Shown here in pieces: positions 1-10,434 of a DNA stretch of 58,302 nucleotides. This DNA comes from an uncultured Butyrivibrio sp. GTDB lineage: Bacteria > Bacillota > Clostridia > Lachnospirales > Lachnospiraceae. How positions within the stretch are numbered: the first letter of the stretch is position 1; each line of letters starts with the position of its first letter. Below the pieces are notes generated by a model, which was not told the origin of the DNA, did no database searches, and saw only the letters and a list, made by a program, of their open reading frames with translations. A program made the translations under genes and the position numbers. The stretch covers positions 1-58,302 of the forward strand of contig CAMVNV010000004.1 of assembly GCA_947168935.1 (NCBI GenBank), read 5' to 3'.

Positions 1-3000
1 TGATGAAGAGCTGAACCTCAGGTGTCGTACAAGCTGTAACTGCGCTGTGACCTACTCCTGAATAGGAGATATTGCCTCTGTTGTAGATATAGTAGTTGTT
101 CCTGACATCATGTGGAGATGATTCATATACGTCGTTCGTGCCGTTCTTGGTATAAGTTGATGTGAAGTTCTGAGTATGCTCGCCAGGCTCAACAAGACCA
201 TTACCGTTGGTATCCATATCACGGCTGTCTATTGTGTACCATACTGTAACATCACTTTCTCCATCTGAGTTATTGTCCATATCAAGGTTGAGCTGGAAAT
301 ACTGACCATGAGTATTCGCAACAAACATCTCATCCTCAAGATTGTATGGATACTTGGAGATAGTGCCTTCATTTACAAGTGATACATACGAAGCATTCTT
401 GTTAGAGTTTCTGTTAGAATACTTGCCTACCGCAAGGTTCTGATAGGTATTAGTACCAAATATGGAGTGGTTAGTAGTAGCAAGTCTGTATAATCCTGAA
501 AGTGGTTCCCCTGAGTTTGGCAAAAGAGGTGTAGGATCATATGCCGTACTATAAGCACTGCCATATACATTATTAGCGCCAACATATCCGAACCTGTCCA
601 TACCGCACAGATCTCTTATCGCATTACTAAGATAGGAACTAGCAAACCAGTCAGCCCACTGGGACTGTACTACGAACTGTTTGTAGGTGCTACCTGCAGT
701 ACTTGTGCCAAGGCCTGCCTGAGGATAAAGCGATGTGTCATATACCCATGAGGTTGTATCGTGGGTAAAGAGCATACTGCGTCCACTCTTACCGTAAGTT
801 ACCAGCGACTTGATCGAGTTCTCGTTAGGGATATTCGGGAACATGTCTGTAAAGCCTACAATGACCATGTCATAAGCTGAAAGCATGGTAGGACCAGTAG
901 GTCTTTCGTTGGCATCGTCGGTATCGCCATCTCCGTTTCTGTCTATAGCTTCATTGAAGTTACCTGCAATAGTTGTAGCAGATACAAGGTGTCCTCCTTC
1001 AAGCTCAACTTCAAGGATATCACTCTCCTCTAATATCTTGGACGGGTCATAGTTCTTTTCATAAGACATAGCAAACTCATAGGAGCTGATGGAGTAGATG
1101 TTAACATCATATCCCGGAATGTTCTCAAGCATTCCATACCAGTCGCTTGTCGGAACATAGTACTGCTGGTAGGAAAGGTCTCTGCTTACAGCTCCGGCAA
1201 TATCATAAGTCTGCGATATCGCTGAGTTGCCACCATCTCTAGAACTGTTCGGAATATAAGGGTAAATCTGCAGGATATTGATCTCTATCCTCTCTTCAAC
1301 ACCGGATGGAATAACAGCACAGATGCCTGTTATTGAATCATGTGAGCAAAGAGATGAATCTTCACTATTAGGTTTATTATTAGTAATCTTTAATTTCCAG
1401 GCAACGCTGCCATAATAGCCGTTAGGAAGCTGCCTTGTCAGGTGATAAGAAGTATATGGCATTAGAGATGTAGTAGAACCGCCAGTTATAGTCAGGTTCA
1501 TGATCTCTTCTGTAAATGTGCTGCTCTTCTGATCATCTGTCTTGGTCTCATCTGTTGATCCTGCAAAACGACCATCACCGTTACTGTCAAGGAAGAGCTG
1601 AACAGTATAGGTAGCATCCAGAAGATCCGGGTTAGCTACGTCTGTAATAGTAAAGTCAAAGTCAAGATAGTACTGACCATCTGATGCAGGTGATAAGAAG
1701 ACGCACTGATTAGGATCCAGTATATTACCATTAGTAACAGCTACGTACTCTGTAGGAGTGCCTGTTACATCCAGGGTAAGCTTGGATTCGTTAAGGCCTT
1801 CTGTTATAAGGTCTGTAAACTTAGAGCCAATAGACTCAGTTACAAAATTGGTATACTTTCTTTCACCCCAGCTATTATCCATTCCTTTCTTCATAAAGGC
1901 ATACATCTGGGAGTTTGTATCAAACTTGCCTGCAAAGGTTCCGCTAGATGTGATGAGCTTACCATATCCTGCGCTGATTCCTGTTGGAACAACGCTTGTA
2001 TCGTATCCGCTTCCGTACATGGTCGTATTATAGGTAAAAAGGTCGTCAGCTACGATGACAGGATATCCAAGTTCAAGGAAGTTCTCCATCTCTTTTTCCT
2101 GAATCTTGGTAATGTCATTACCGGAAAGTCTGAGACTTACGGAGCTTCTATGTGTTACTGCTGCGCTTCCAAAATCAGCGCCGTCAACGTACATGGCACT
2201 ATCATTCATGGAATCTCCGACATGGGTATAGATTATACCATTCATATCAGAACTGTTATAAACGCTATAGTTGGCAGACTTATACCAGTAATTGCCATCC
2301 CAGGTAAACACAGTGCCGTCATTAGCTGTATAGGTCAGCCATGAAGGCTTGCCCTGATTGGAATTATAATTACCATTTCTATTGCGCTTGCGCCAGCGTC
2401 CATAGCAGTCGTTGATCTTATTTTCTACATACCACTCCCAGACACCACCATAGCTGTCAGTAAGGCCAGTTACAGTCTCCATCATTCCGGTACACTGGAC
2501 TGTAGTATCCTTGATATTCATTATGTTAGTAGTGGTATTTTTGATGCCGTAATAATAGTTAGTGGTACTTGAAGTCTTGACTTCATAAGTGTAGATAGCT
2601 GTATCTACAGTCTGTGAACCGATGTAGATAACGTCATAGTCTTCGCAAGGATCACCAATTACACCTGCAAATTCAGAGGTGGTCATACCGGTAATCTTAA
2701 CCCTGTTAAGGATTGTCTCCTGCGCAGCACTACCCTTTTCAAAGGTTCCTGACATGTAGTCTTCGTCTTCAAGGAGTGATAAGTTAGGAGCAAACTTTTC
2801 TGCAAATACTTCTGCCCTTTGAGCCTGGCGGTACTCTACGTCGTCTCTGCCATCATCGTACTGATAGTACTTGAAGGCATAGCAAGGCTCAAGCTCAAGG
2901 ACTCTGATCGTTGACTTATAAAGATCAAGGTCGTTGGCTGCAAAGATGAGGATGTACTGAACTACAACTGAAGGCGAGATTGAATAGCTCATGCCGCCTA

Positions 3001-6000
3001 CATTCTTACGTCCTCTGTATACGTTTTCCTTAATTATGAATTCAAGGACTTCATCAAAGCCTGAAGAAATCATTGAATTAGTATATGTATAATTAAAGAA
3101 GCGGTTAAATACTGCAGGTACATTCTTGTATTCTCTGTCAGGACCTTTTGTAAAATCGCCGTTGTCATATTTTCCTACATATACATTTCTGAAATTGTAT
3201 GCACCTGTTTGCTTGGAAACTTCCTTTTTTGCTTCATAGTTGGTGCTTCCTGATGAAAAATAGGTGTAGTTACTAATTCCTGTAAGGGCACCTTTAAAGG
3301 TATTATCATCATCACTGGAAAGTCCGGCTGTATTAAGGATAATGCTGTCCTTAATATCAGTCATAAGGAGTCTTGCCAGGTAATAATAGTTCTTGGCTTT
3401 GGAATCAGCGCTCAATCCTGACGTCTCGATATCATCGAATATGCTCCTGTTAACAATGACAGCCTGAGGATAATAATCCGTAACACCAGAACCTGCATAA
3501 GAAGATGTAACTACTCCTCTTGCACAGGCAGTCGTAATGTCATGGATAGTCCTTGTATCATTTTCAGAAGCACCAATGGCCGCCTTTCCATCCTTGGTCA
3601 TGCCATCAGCAGACAGATATACAAGATCTGCCTCTGCGATATTGGTCTCTGCTTCCTTAATATTGTCATTATAGCCTTCGCTGTTCGGATCAAAAGTCTC
3701 GCACAGTGTGTATAGATACAGTGTGAGCTTTACGTTATTATCATCTTCTTTGGTCTCATCATCACCAAAGACGTAGTATTTGAGCCAGTCGTAGTTGATG
3801 GTTATGTAGTAGGCATAACCATATCCTTCAAAATAGTCACCGCTACTTGGCTTAGTCAGTGAGAAGTTATATCTGTCTGCAGCATCAACGCCTTCTAACA
3901 TCGATGCATCTTCAGCACAGCTAAGGACGTAGTAGTCGCCACCTTCTTCTTCGCTTTTAGCAGCATTCTTATACTTGGCACTGCCTCTGTCATCGGAATC
4001 AGTGTCTGTTCCTGTATCAGAGCCAGTTCCAGAACCGTTACCTGTATCTGTCCCAGTTCCACTACCAGAGCCGTTTCCTGGATCTCCACCTGCATTTGGG
4101 TCTCCTGGATTTGGATCAGCTGAAGCTACAATAATATTGCGATGTCTGACTCTTACAAAACCTGAGGCGTCTGGATCCGTCGGATTACCGCCACCATCAG
4201 AAGGAGGCTGTGCTCCACCGCCGGAATCTCCTGAACCTTCATTGCCGCCTGAACTTCCGTTATCTCCACCAGAACCTGAATCATTACCTGAACCTGTATC
4301 TGCTCCAGAATCTGTTCCAGCAGAATCAGAACCTCCAGAATCGCCACCTGATGGAGTTGACGACGAACTTGAAGATTCATCATTTGAAGATGTTCCACCT
4401 GATGTAGATGAACCACCAGATGTAGACGAACCGCCTGATGTTGAAGAGCCGCTCGATGTTGATGATCCACTTGAATTAGAAGATCCATCTGCACTTGATG
4501 CATTCTGAGAACCGGATGATCCTTCTGCGTTAGCAGCATCTTCATCTGCTGAACTCTCTGTAGATGCAGAATTAGCAGAATCTGCTTCATCACTAGCTGC
4601 TGTGCTTGCTGATGCAGCAGATGATGCCTTTGAAGATGACTTTGAATCATTCTTCTCACTATCATCTATGATGATAACTTTGATAGTTACATAGTCATCT
4701 TCATCTTCGCTTCCAACAGGCTTTAAGATAATTGTGTATATACCAGGTTCATCAGGAATAATAGGAAGAGTATATATGTATCTTTCCTCTTCTGCTGACT
4801 TTTCTTTTAAACTTGTATCTCCGGATATATCCTTGCCACCTGAGCTTCCGGAACCTTCATCTGATTCTTCATCTTCGTCTTCATCTGATTCACTGCTGTC
4901 ACTAACGTTAGAATCATCGCTTCCATTATCTGTAGTGTCGTTCTTGCCAGATTCGTCAGACTGATTATTACTACTATTATCGCTACTATTACTACTATTA
5001 TCGTTACTGTCATTACCATCTGAACTGCTGCCATTATCATTCGAACCATTATTATCAGATGAAGAATTATTGTCATTACCAGACGAATCATTATTGTCAT
5101 TATCATGTGAATCGTCACTGTTATCATTACTTCCAGAGCCGCTTCCACCTTCATCAGAAGCTGCTGCCGTCATATATAGTTTATCGTTTGAAGAATCGCC
5201 ATTTAAGTTAAGCCTTGTCTGATCAGAAGAACCATCACCATTGTCACCAGAATCTGTTCCCTGATCACCTGAGCCGCCCTGCTGACCTGGGTCATTGTTA
5301 TTCTGGTCTGAGCCGCCATTTTGGTCTGATCCACCGTTTTGGTTATCAGAGTTATTATTCTGATCACCAGAGCCGCCACTTTGCTGGTCTGAACCTGAGC
5401 CCTGATCTCCAGAACTGCCACTTGACTGATCATCATTATCACTGGTATTACTGGAATCGCCACTTTGCTGACTTGAACCATTCCCATGACTATCAGAGCC
5501 ATCGCTCGTGTCAGTGGCTTCAAATGACTCTTCTGTTTCTATTTCCATATTTGTCTCAAAGACAAAGTTACCAACTTCGTCAAGTGACAAGGTTACAGTA
5601 TACTCGTCACCGGCTTCCAAATCTTCAGACTCTTCATCTATAGAATTGGTTCTTTCAATATCATCTACGTCGCTGATGGCAGCTGCACTATAAGTTGAAT
5701 AGTACATGGATGTCATAAGTCTTGTCTTGTTTGCAGTTACTTTAAGTATCAAACAATTATAAGATGATAACTCGCCATTCGGATAAATTGTTATAGTGCA
5801 ATTTACTTCTGTTACTCCTTCTGGAAATGCGCCAAATGTTAAAGTAAGTGTATCTTCAAACTGAATATCAGGATCATCCGAAACGGATTTTTTAGTTTCA
5901 TCCGTATCCTTATTAATTATAGGAGTGCATACGGTATTATCGGATTCCGCTATAAGTGTTGTACTGATATTAGATCCGATTTTTAACTTTTTATTATATG

Positions 6001-6343
6001 TAGTGCCATAACCAACAGAATCAAGCGGATATCCTTTTCCAGCTTCTACCGAAACTCCATCCACTTTATAGATTGCAACAGACGAAAATACAAGTGTCAG
6101 ATAATCATCCGTATCATCGCTATTTTTGGGGCCTATAACAATCGTAAGAGTTCCACTTTCAGAAAGATTAACTGATAATTTCTTAGCTACTTTAATATTT
6201 GGATTTGGATCAGTAGTTTTACTATAAGCTATATCTACATTCTCCGTAACATAGCTACTATAAGCCTTCTCTTCTCCTGAACTGCTAACAAATTTAGAAA
6301 GTGTACTTTTAATCTCAAAATCAGAATTTGAGGAGCCGACATA
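1..6343 (-). pseudogene. C-terminal part of a giant secreted DUF5057-like protein, cut off from its start and running off the left edge
   Basis: The minus strand stays open from a TAG at 6344-6346 to the window edge, over 2100 codons, in the frame that follows a frameshift in the upstream ORF (6507-9002). No credible start or ribosome site follows the TAG, so I read this as the detached remainder of that gene. In order it encodes beta-rich Ig-like sequence, then a very long Ser/Asp/Asn/Gly-rich linker (about 5520 down to 3980), then globular sequence with a stretch reading MLFTHDTTSW near 760 that resembles DUF5057 proteins of Lachnospiraceae. Three Asp-rich loops (DSNGDG near 1580, DRNGDGD near 940, DMDTNGNG near 210) look like EF-hand-type calcium sites. 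It is last in the minor-pilin operon, so a pilus-tip or surface adhesin role is inferred. The family name is moderately certain; the disruption is directly visible. Confidence 0.75.
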
Positions 6344-6506
6344 CTATGTTCCTGTTGTAATCTTTGGAGAAGGATAATATGTTCCGCTAATCTCTTTTTC
6401 ATCAGAAAAATCGGAACTAGCAGAAATAGTATATACATTATAAAAAGAAAACTGAATATAATACAGGCTACTACTTTGAGATATAGACGTATCATTGACC
6501 GAAAGA

Positions 6507-9002
6507 TTAAAGGAATATAATCCTCTTAATTGGATTCTCTTTTCCATCCATATTAAGATCAGTTCTAACTGATGTGTCACTATTTAAAGTCCACGTATAA
6601 GTATATGAGCCAGCTTTTTTGACAAAGATTTCAGATCCGTCATCCTGATGCCATAAACATCCAACGCAGGCTGTTACAACTGCGCTATCTTCTTTATTAT
6701 TGACTTTTATCGGATTTGTTTTACTTATCTTGTCTTTTTCAACGTTATAGTATTTATCACCATATTTAACATATAGTCCTGGCGTCGAATTGCAATTAAA
6801 TACAACATAATACGTTGCTTCAAGTGCATCAATATAGCCAGTAGCCGAAGATGCACTTGGTATTCTAAGCGTGATCGGAATCTTTACCTCTTTATCAGTG
6901 GTACTGCCTGTATACTCAATCGTCACTGGATTACTAGTTGAAATGGCAGAACTGCTTTCTGATGAAGGCACATGTAATGTTACATCAGATGCTGTTGTCG
7001 TCCACTCATATGAAAATGATTTTTTTGATGTACGATTAAGAATATCTTCAGCATTAATAACGCTTGCTGTTAACTCAACACTATTTGTGCCTGAAGAAAC
7101 ACCTAGATAATCACCTGAGTCATAATAATTTCCGGCACCATCTTTTACATTTACCTTGTAATTCAGAACAAACTTTATATTGTTGGCAGCCGTCGAAGTA
7201 TCATTTTTAGGAGTAACTGTTGCGTGCTCTTGAATTTCTGCCCCGCCCGGGATCAGCTTAAGTGTATATGTATTATCCCCATTTGAAGTAAGGCTTGTAC
7301 TTTCCATGTTGTCATCAGTTACCTGTGTCGACAACTCAACATACTGCTTGGCCGTTCCATCCCATTTCAGATATTTAATAGTATAAATATATGAATCTGA
7401 TCCAGAATCACTTCCGCTTACAAGATCATCTTCTGACATAATAACAGTGGGAACTCCATCAATGGTAGTAACCGTCTTTAATTGACCCTTTTGGTTATAG
7501 ACAGCATAATATGAATCTACAACTTCCACATCAAAATATAATTTTTCTGGAAGATCATAATTCTTGTACTCATTATTTTCTGCATAAGAAGCTTCTATAC
7601 TTAATCCAACATACTTTTTAGCAGCATTGGGTTTTAAAATGATGCTATCATTTTTGATAGTCTGTGTCGTACCACTTTCTGTTGTACCCGCTGTTGTAAT
7701 ATCCAGATTGTCATAAAAAGGATTGGTCCACGTAAATTCAAAGCCAGAAGTTAAGGGCACAAATAGCTCTTTTGTTTTTCCTTCTTCATCTTCAATGGTT
7801 GTAACTTTTCCAATATAAGCATTTAATACTCTATCAGTGTCTCCAATATATAAATTTATGATCGGATCAGCTACTTCGCTGGTTTTTTTATAATAAAAAG
7901 TCTTTCCTCCATCATCACTGATAGCAAGATAATACACTATCTCTTCCGCAGGCTCTGCGCATGTAACCATACCGTTATATATCTTATAGTTACCACTGCC
8001 GTCCGATGCCACATAGCGGTTTTCGATATTATCAATATTACTTGTGGATATCTCAGAAGAGGTCATGTTAACAACCTTGGCAGACACAAATGTATTGCCA
8101 AATTCAAGACCTTTGATAGTAATCTCAGTCAGATCACTGCCTGTGAAGAAATAAAAATCATCTCTGCTTTTATCAATGCTAACAGCTGATGATGTTGGAT
8201 CAACAATATTTATAATCTTGGTACTTCCAATTGTCCAAATTACAGTCTGATTAGAACTATTAGAAATCGCATCGTCAGGAAGTTTGAATGTTATGGTATT
8301 ACCTTTACCAACAACAGTAGCCCTGATTCCCTTATTAATTGTGGTCATCTCAAGGCCCGTTATATCAGATGTTTTTGCATCTCGAATATCTATTACGCTT
8401 CTATCTTCATAGTAATATCCTGAGGAGCTAGGAACATAATATCCCTTTACAAGTTCCCTGCCAATAAGGCCTTTACCGGCATTAAGGATAAAATAGTCTT
8501 CGTCCGGTTCGCCATTTGCACCCATTACAGAAGACGGAGGCATATTAGGATCATATGCCTTGAGTTCGAAAGTCATTGGATAGTCTGTTTCGCCAGCATC
8601 AGGATCTATGGACATAATACTCTCGTCCTGGAGATCAGCTACAACATCACCTATACCAACTGTAGGATCATACTCATATCCGTCGGTCTGGTCAGTAACA
8701 GCTTCAAACTGCCTGAAAGGTTCATACCCTGAGGCAAAATAGCCCATTGATGCCTGTTCGTAGTCGTCTGCTATCTCAACAAGGCTAAAGTCTGACGTCT
8801 GGGATATGCGGTTATCCAGATCCATAAAGGTATCCGCTGCTGCCAGGGAATTACGCATAGAGGTAAAAGGAAGCGCAGCAACAACGGTACCTGCAACAGT
8901 TATAGCAAGTGCCTTGGCAGCTCTCCTTTTCATAACTCTCTTATTTCCTATCTTTTTAGTTATTGTTTTAATAATCTTATTAAAGGTATACTTCAATTCC
9001 AA
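6507..9002 (-). CDS. N-terminal fragment of the giant secreted pilus-locus protein (831 residues, ends by frameshift)
   Basis: The start is TTG at 9002, 4 bases after a GGGAGG ribosome site. Residues 24-56 form a signal peptide: KRR, a hydrophobic run, then LAAA before the mature protein. The rest is beta-rich, Thr/Ser/Asn/Asp-rich sequence typical of Ig-like surface domains, with no enzyme motif. The frame ends at TAA 6507-6509, where sensible sequence continues in another frame (GLYSFNLSVNDTSI), so one extra or missing base near 6520-6540 explains the end. A second lesion, an in-frame TAG, follows at 6344. If translated as it stands it would be a truncated secreted protein without anchor. 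It lies 32 bases downstream of the last pseudopilin gene, in the same operon. Confidence 0.75.
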   Translation of the reverse strand: MELKYTFNKIIKTITKKIGNKRVMKRRAAKALAITVAGTVVAALPFTSMRNSLAAADTFMDLDNRISQTSDFSLVEIADDYEQASMGYFASGYEPFRQFEAVTDQTDGYEYDPTVGIGDVVADLQDESIMSIDPDAGETDYPMTFELKAYDPNMPPSSVMGANGEPDEDYFILNAGKGLIGRELVKGYYVPSSSGYYYEDRSVIDIRDAKTSDITGLEMTTINKGIRATVVGKGNTITFKLPDDAISNSSNQTVIWTIGSTKIINIVDPTSSAVSIDKSRDDFYFFTGSDLTEITIKGLEFGNTFVSAKVVNMTSSEISTSNIDNIENRYVASDGSGNYKIYNGMVTCAEPAEEIVYYLAISDDGGKTFYYKKTSEVADPIINLYIGDTDRVLNAYIGKVTTIEDEEGKTKELFVPLTSGFEFTWTNPFYDNLDITTAGTTESGTTQTIKNDSIILKPNAAKKYVGLSIEASYAENNEYKNYDLPEKLYFDVEVVDSYYAVYNQKGQLKTVTTIDGVPTVIMSEDDLVSGSDSGSDSYIYTIKYLKWDGTAKQYVELSTQVTDDNMESTSLTSNGDNTYTLKLIPGGAEIQEHATVTPKNDTSTAANNIKFVLNYKVNVKDGAGNYYDSGDYLGVSSGTNSVELTASVINAEDILNRTSKKSFSYEWTTTASDVTLHVPSSESSSAISTSNPVTIEYTGSTTDKEVKIPITLRIPSASSATGYIDALEATYYVVFNCNSTPGLYVKYGDKYYNVEKDKISKTNPIKVNNKEDSAVVTACVGCLWHQDDGSEIFVKKAGSYTYTWTLNSDTSVRTDLNMDGKENPIKRIIFL

Positions 9003-9034
9003 CTAACCTCCCATACGATTATTACTGTATTTAA

Positions 9035-9757
9035 TTAATCAGATTCTTCTGAGCTCTTATTTGCGCCGTACAATGATGTGTCATTCCTGAGAGCTATAGT
9101 AAAATCATAGTTATATGTTCTTTCGGAATACTCCAGTGCCATCTGGATATTTACCGATTCATCTCCGCTTTCATAGTCAATCTTAAAATCAGAAACAAAG
9201 TCAGATAATACTGGCCATGTTGTTATATCCTCTGATGCTATGCCTCCTTCATCCGGGGTTACTGACTTGATGATCCCAGATTCAAAAACTGCTGTTACAG
9301 GAAGTCCGTCAGCTGCTCCGTTATATCCTGTAAAATAGTAAACTGACCCATTATCTTTGCTAAATGCGATCACGCTTGCCCTTGCATGTATTGTTCCACT
9401 TTCAATATCCTTATTGATGTCGGCCGTTCCCTGCCCCTGGTAGTAATCTTTATTTATAGTCAGCATCGCAAATATTTCAGTCACATTCTCGGAAGGAAAA
9501 AAAGCTGCATCACCTGTCCTTGGTGCATACACGCCAAGATCTGCATTGGTAATGTACGTAGTGATCTGGCTTTGCAACAGCTGCGACCTTGTCTGGAGGT
9601 TTAAGTCCTTGTTCTGGCGCTGATAGAGATTAACTCCTGTTGTTATAAGTGTTCCAAGGATAAGGCCCACGATGGACATAATAGCTATTACTATGATCAG
9701 CTCCACCAAGGTAAAACCTTTATTCAGTTCGTCTTTACCCTTCTCGTACTTCGACAT
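9035..9757 (-). CDS. Minor pseudopilin, GspJ-like
   Basis: A type III prepilin signal reads KDELNKG then FTLVELIIVIAIM, with cleavage after Gly14 and the conserved Glu at mature position 5. The hydrophobic alpha-1 helix is followed by about 200 residues of beta-rich ectodomain. I chose the ATG at 9757 because a TTG nine codons upstream would give an unusually long leader and has no better ribosome site. PilD must cleave and methylate it for insertion in the pilus. It is the fourth pseudopilin of the operon, between a GspH-like one and the giant secreted protein. The GspJ label comes from size and gene order only; prepilin status is clear. Confidence 0.85.
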   Translation of the reverse strand: MSKYEKGKDELNKGFTLVELIIVIAIMSIVGLILGTLITTGVNLYQRQNKDLNLQTRSQLLQSQITTYITNADLGVYAPRTGDAAFFPSENVTEIFAMLTINKDYYQGQGTADINKDIESGTIHARASVIAFSKDNGSVYYFTGYNGAADGLPVTAVFESGIIKSVTPDEGGIASEDITTWPVLSDFVSDFKIDYESGDESVNIQMALEYSERTYNYDFTIALRNDTSLYGANKSSEESD

Positions 9758-9823
9758 AGGTTCATCCCGGCTTTGAATCAACAATTAACATTCTTATAAA
9801 TATAACTTCAGGCCCATAAAGTT

Positions 9824-10393
9824 CTATTCAAGTTCCGATTTTCCCGTTGTAGGTGTCATCTTGATCGTATAAGTCTTGCCCTGGTCAAATGTAAGTGACG
9901 TCATATATCCAAGATCTGAATATTTCAAAAAAGCTCCTGTTGCCCTGTCGTAACCAAGTATTATGCTCTGACCAGTAAGATCGATCTCACTTCCGCCAAC
10001 AACGGCCCTTATCTCGATATTAGGTGCACTAACAGATATCTCATCAACAGTTTCTCCGTTTACAATCTGGCTGATGATGATGTGTCCTTTGCCGTCACCT
10101 GCTATCTTAAGATAGACATCAGCTGCAGAAGCAATCCCGCTTTCAGGGGCACCCTGGGACTTACTAAGTGTCAGAACCCTGATCCTTGATAAAGAAGACA
10201 AGGTATCCTGAGCACATTCTCTGGCTGCCCTTCCCGTCAGAAGACCTATCATAGAGATGAGTCCTGTAGAAAGGATCGCCATAATGGCAATGATCACAAT
10301 AAGCTCAACCAGAGATACTCCGAGATCATCAATCTTCTTTGTGATCTTACACTTATTCTTATTCGTATTCTTTTTAGTACGATAAGAATCCAT
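9824..10393 (-). CDS. Minor pseudopilin, GspH-like
   Basis: The 189-residue protein has a Lys/Asn-rich leader, cleavage after Gly25 (DDLG then VSLVELIVIIAIMAIL) and Glu at mature position 5. Val at position 1 replaces the usual Phe, a known tolerance. The ectodomain is short and beta-rich, consistent with the GspH/FimT class that sits beneath the pilus tip. A ribosome site TGAGGT lies 7 bases before the ATG. It follows the GspK-like gene by 41 bases and precedes the GspJ-like gene, in the usual compact minor-pilin cassette. Assignment to the H class is inference from length and order. Confidence 0.85.
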   Translation of the reverse strand: MDSYRTKKNTNKNKCKITKKIDDLGVSLVELIVIIAIMAILSTGLISMIGLLTGRAARECAQDTLSSLSRIRVLTLSKSQGAPESGIASAADVYLKIAGDGKGHIIISQIVNGETVDEISVSAPNIEIRAVVGGSEIDLTGQSIILGYDRATGAFLKYSDLGYMTSLTFDQGKTYTIKMTPTTGKSELE

Positions 10394-10434
10394 CTATACT
10401 ACCTCATGTCTATAGTATTTCTACATTGCCTGAT

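Noticed and set aside
3975-4508. 177-residue Pro/Glu/Ser ORF on the plus strand
   Set aside because: Exact antisense of the repetitive linker codons; composition follows from GATTCA/CCTGAA-type repeats.
3895-5523. Several Met/Leu/Ile-rich or Pro-rich ORFs on both strands in 3.9-5.5 kb
   Set aside because: They are other-frame readings of the Ser/Asp/Gly-rich linker of the giant protein; no ribosome sites and low-complexity composition.
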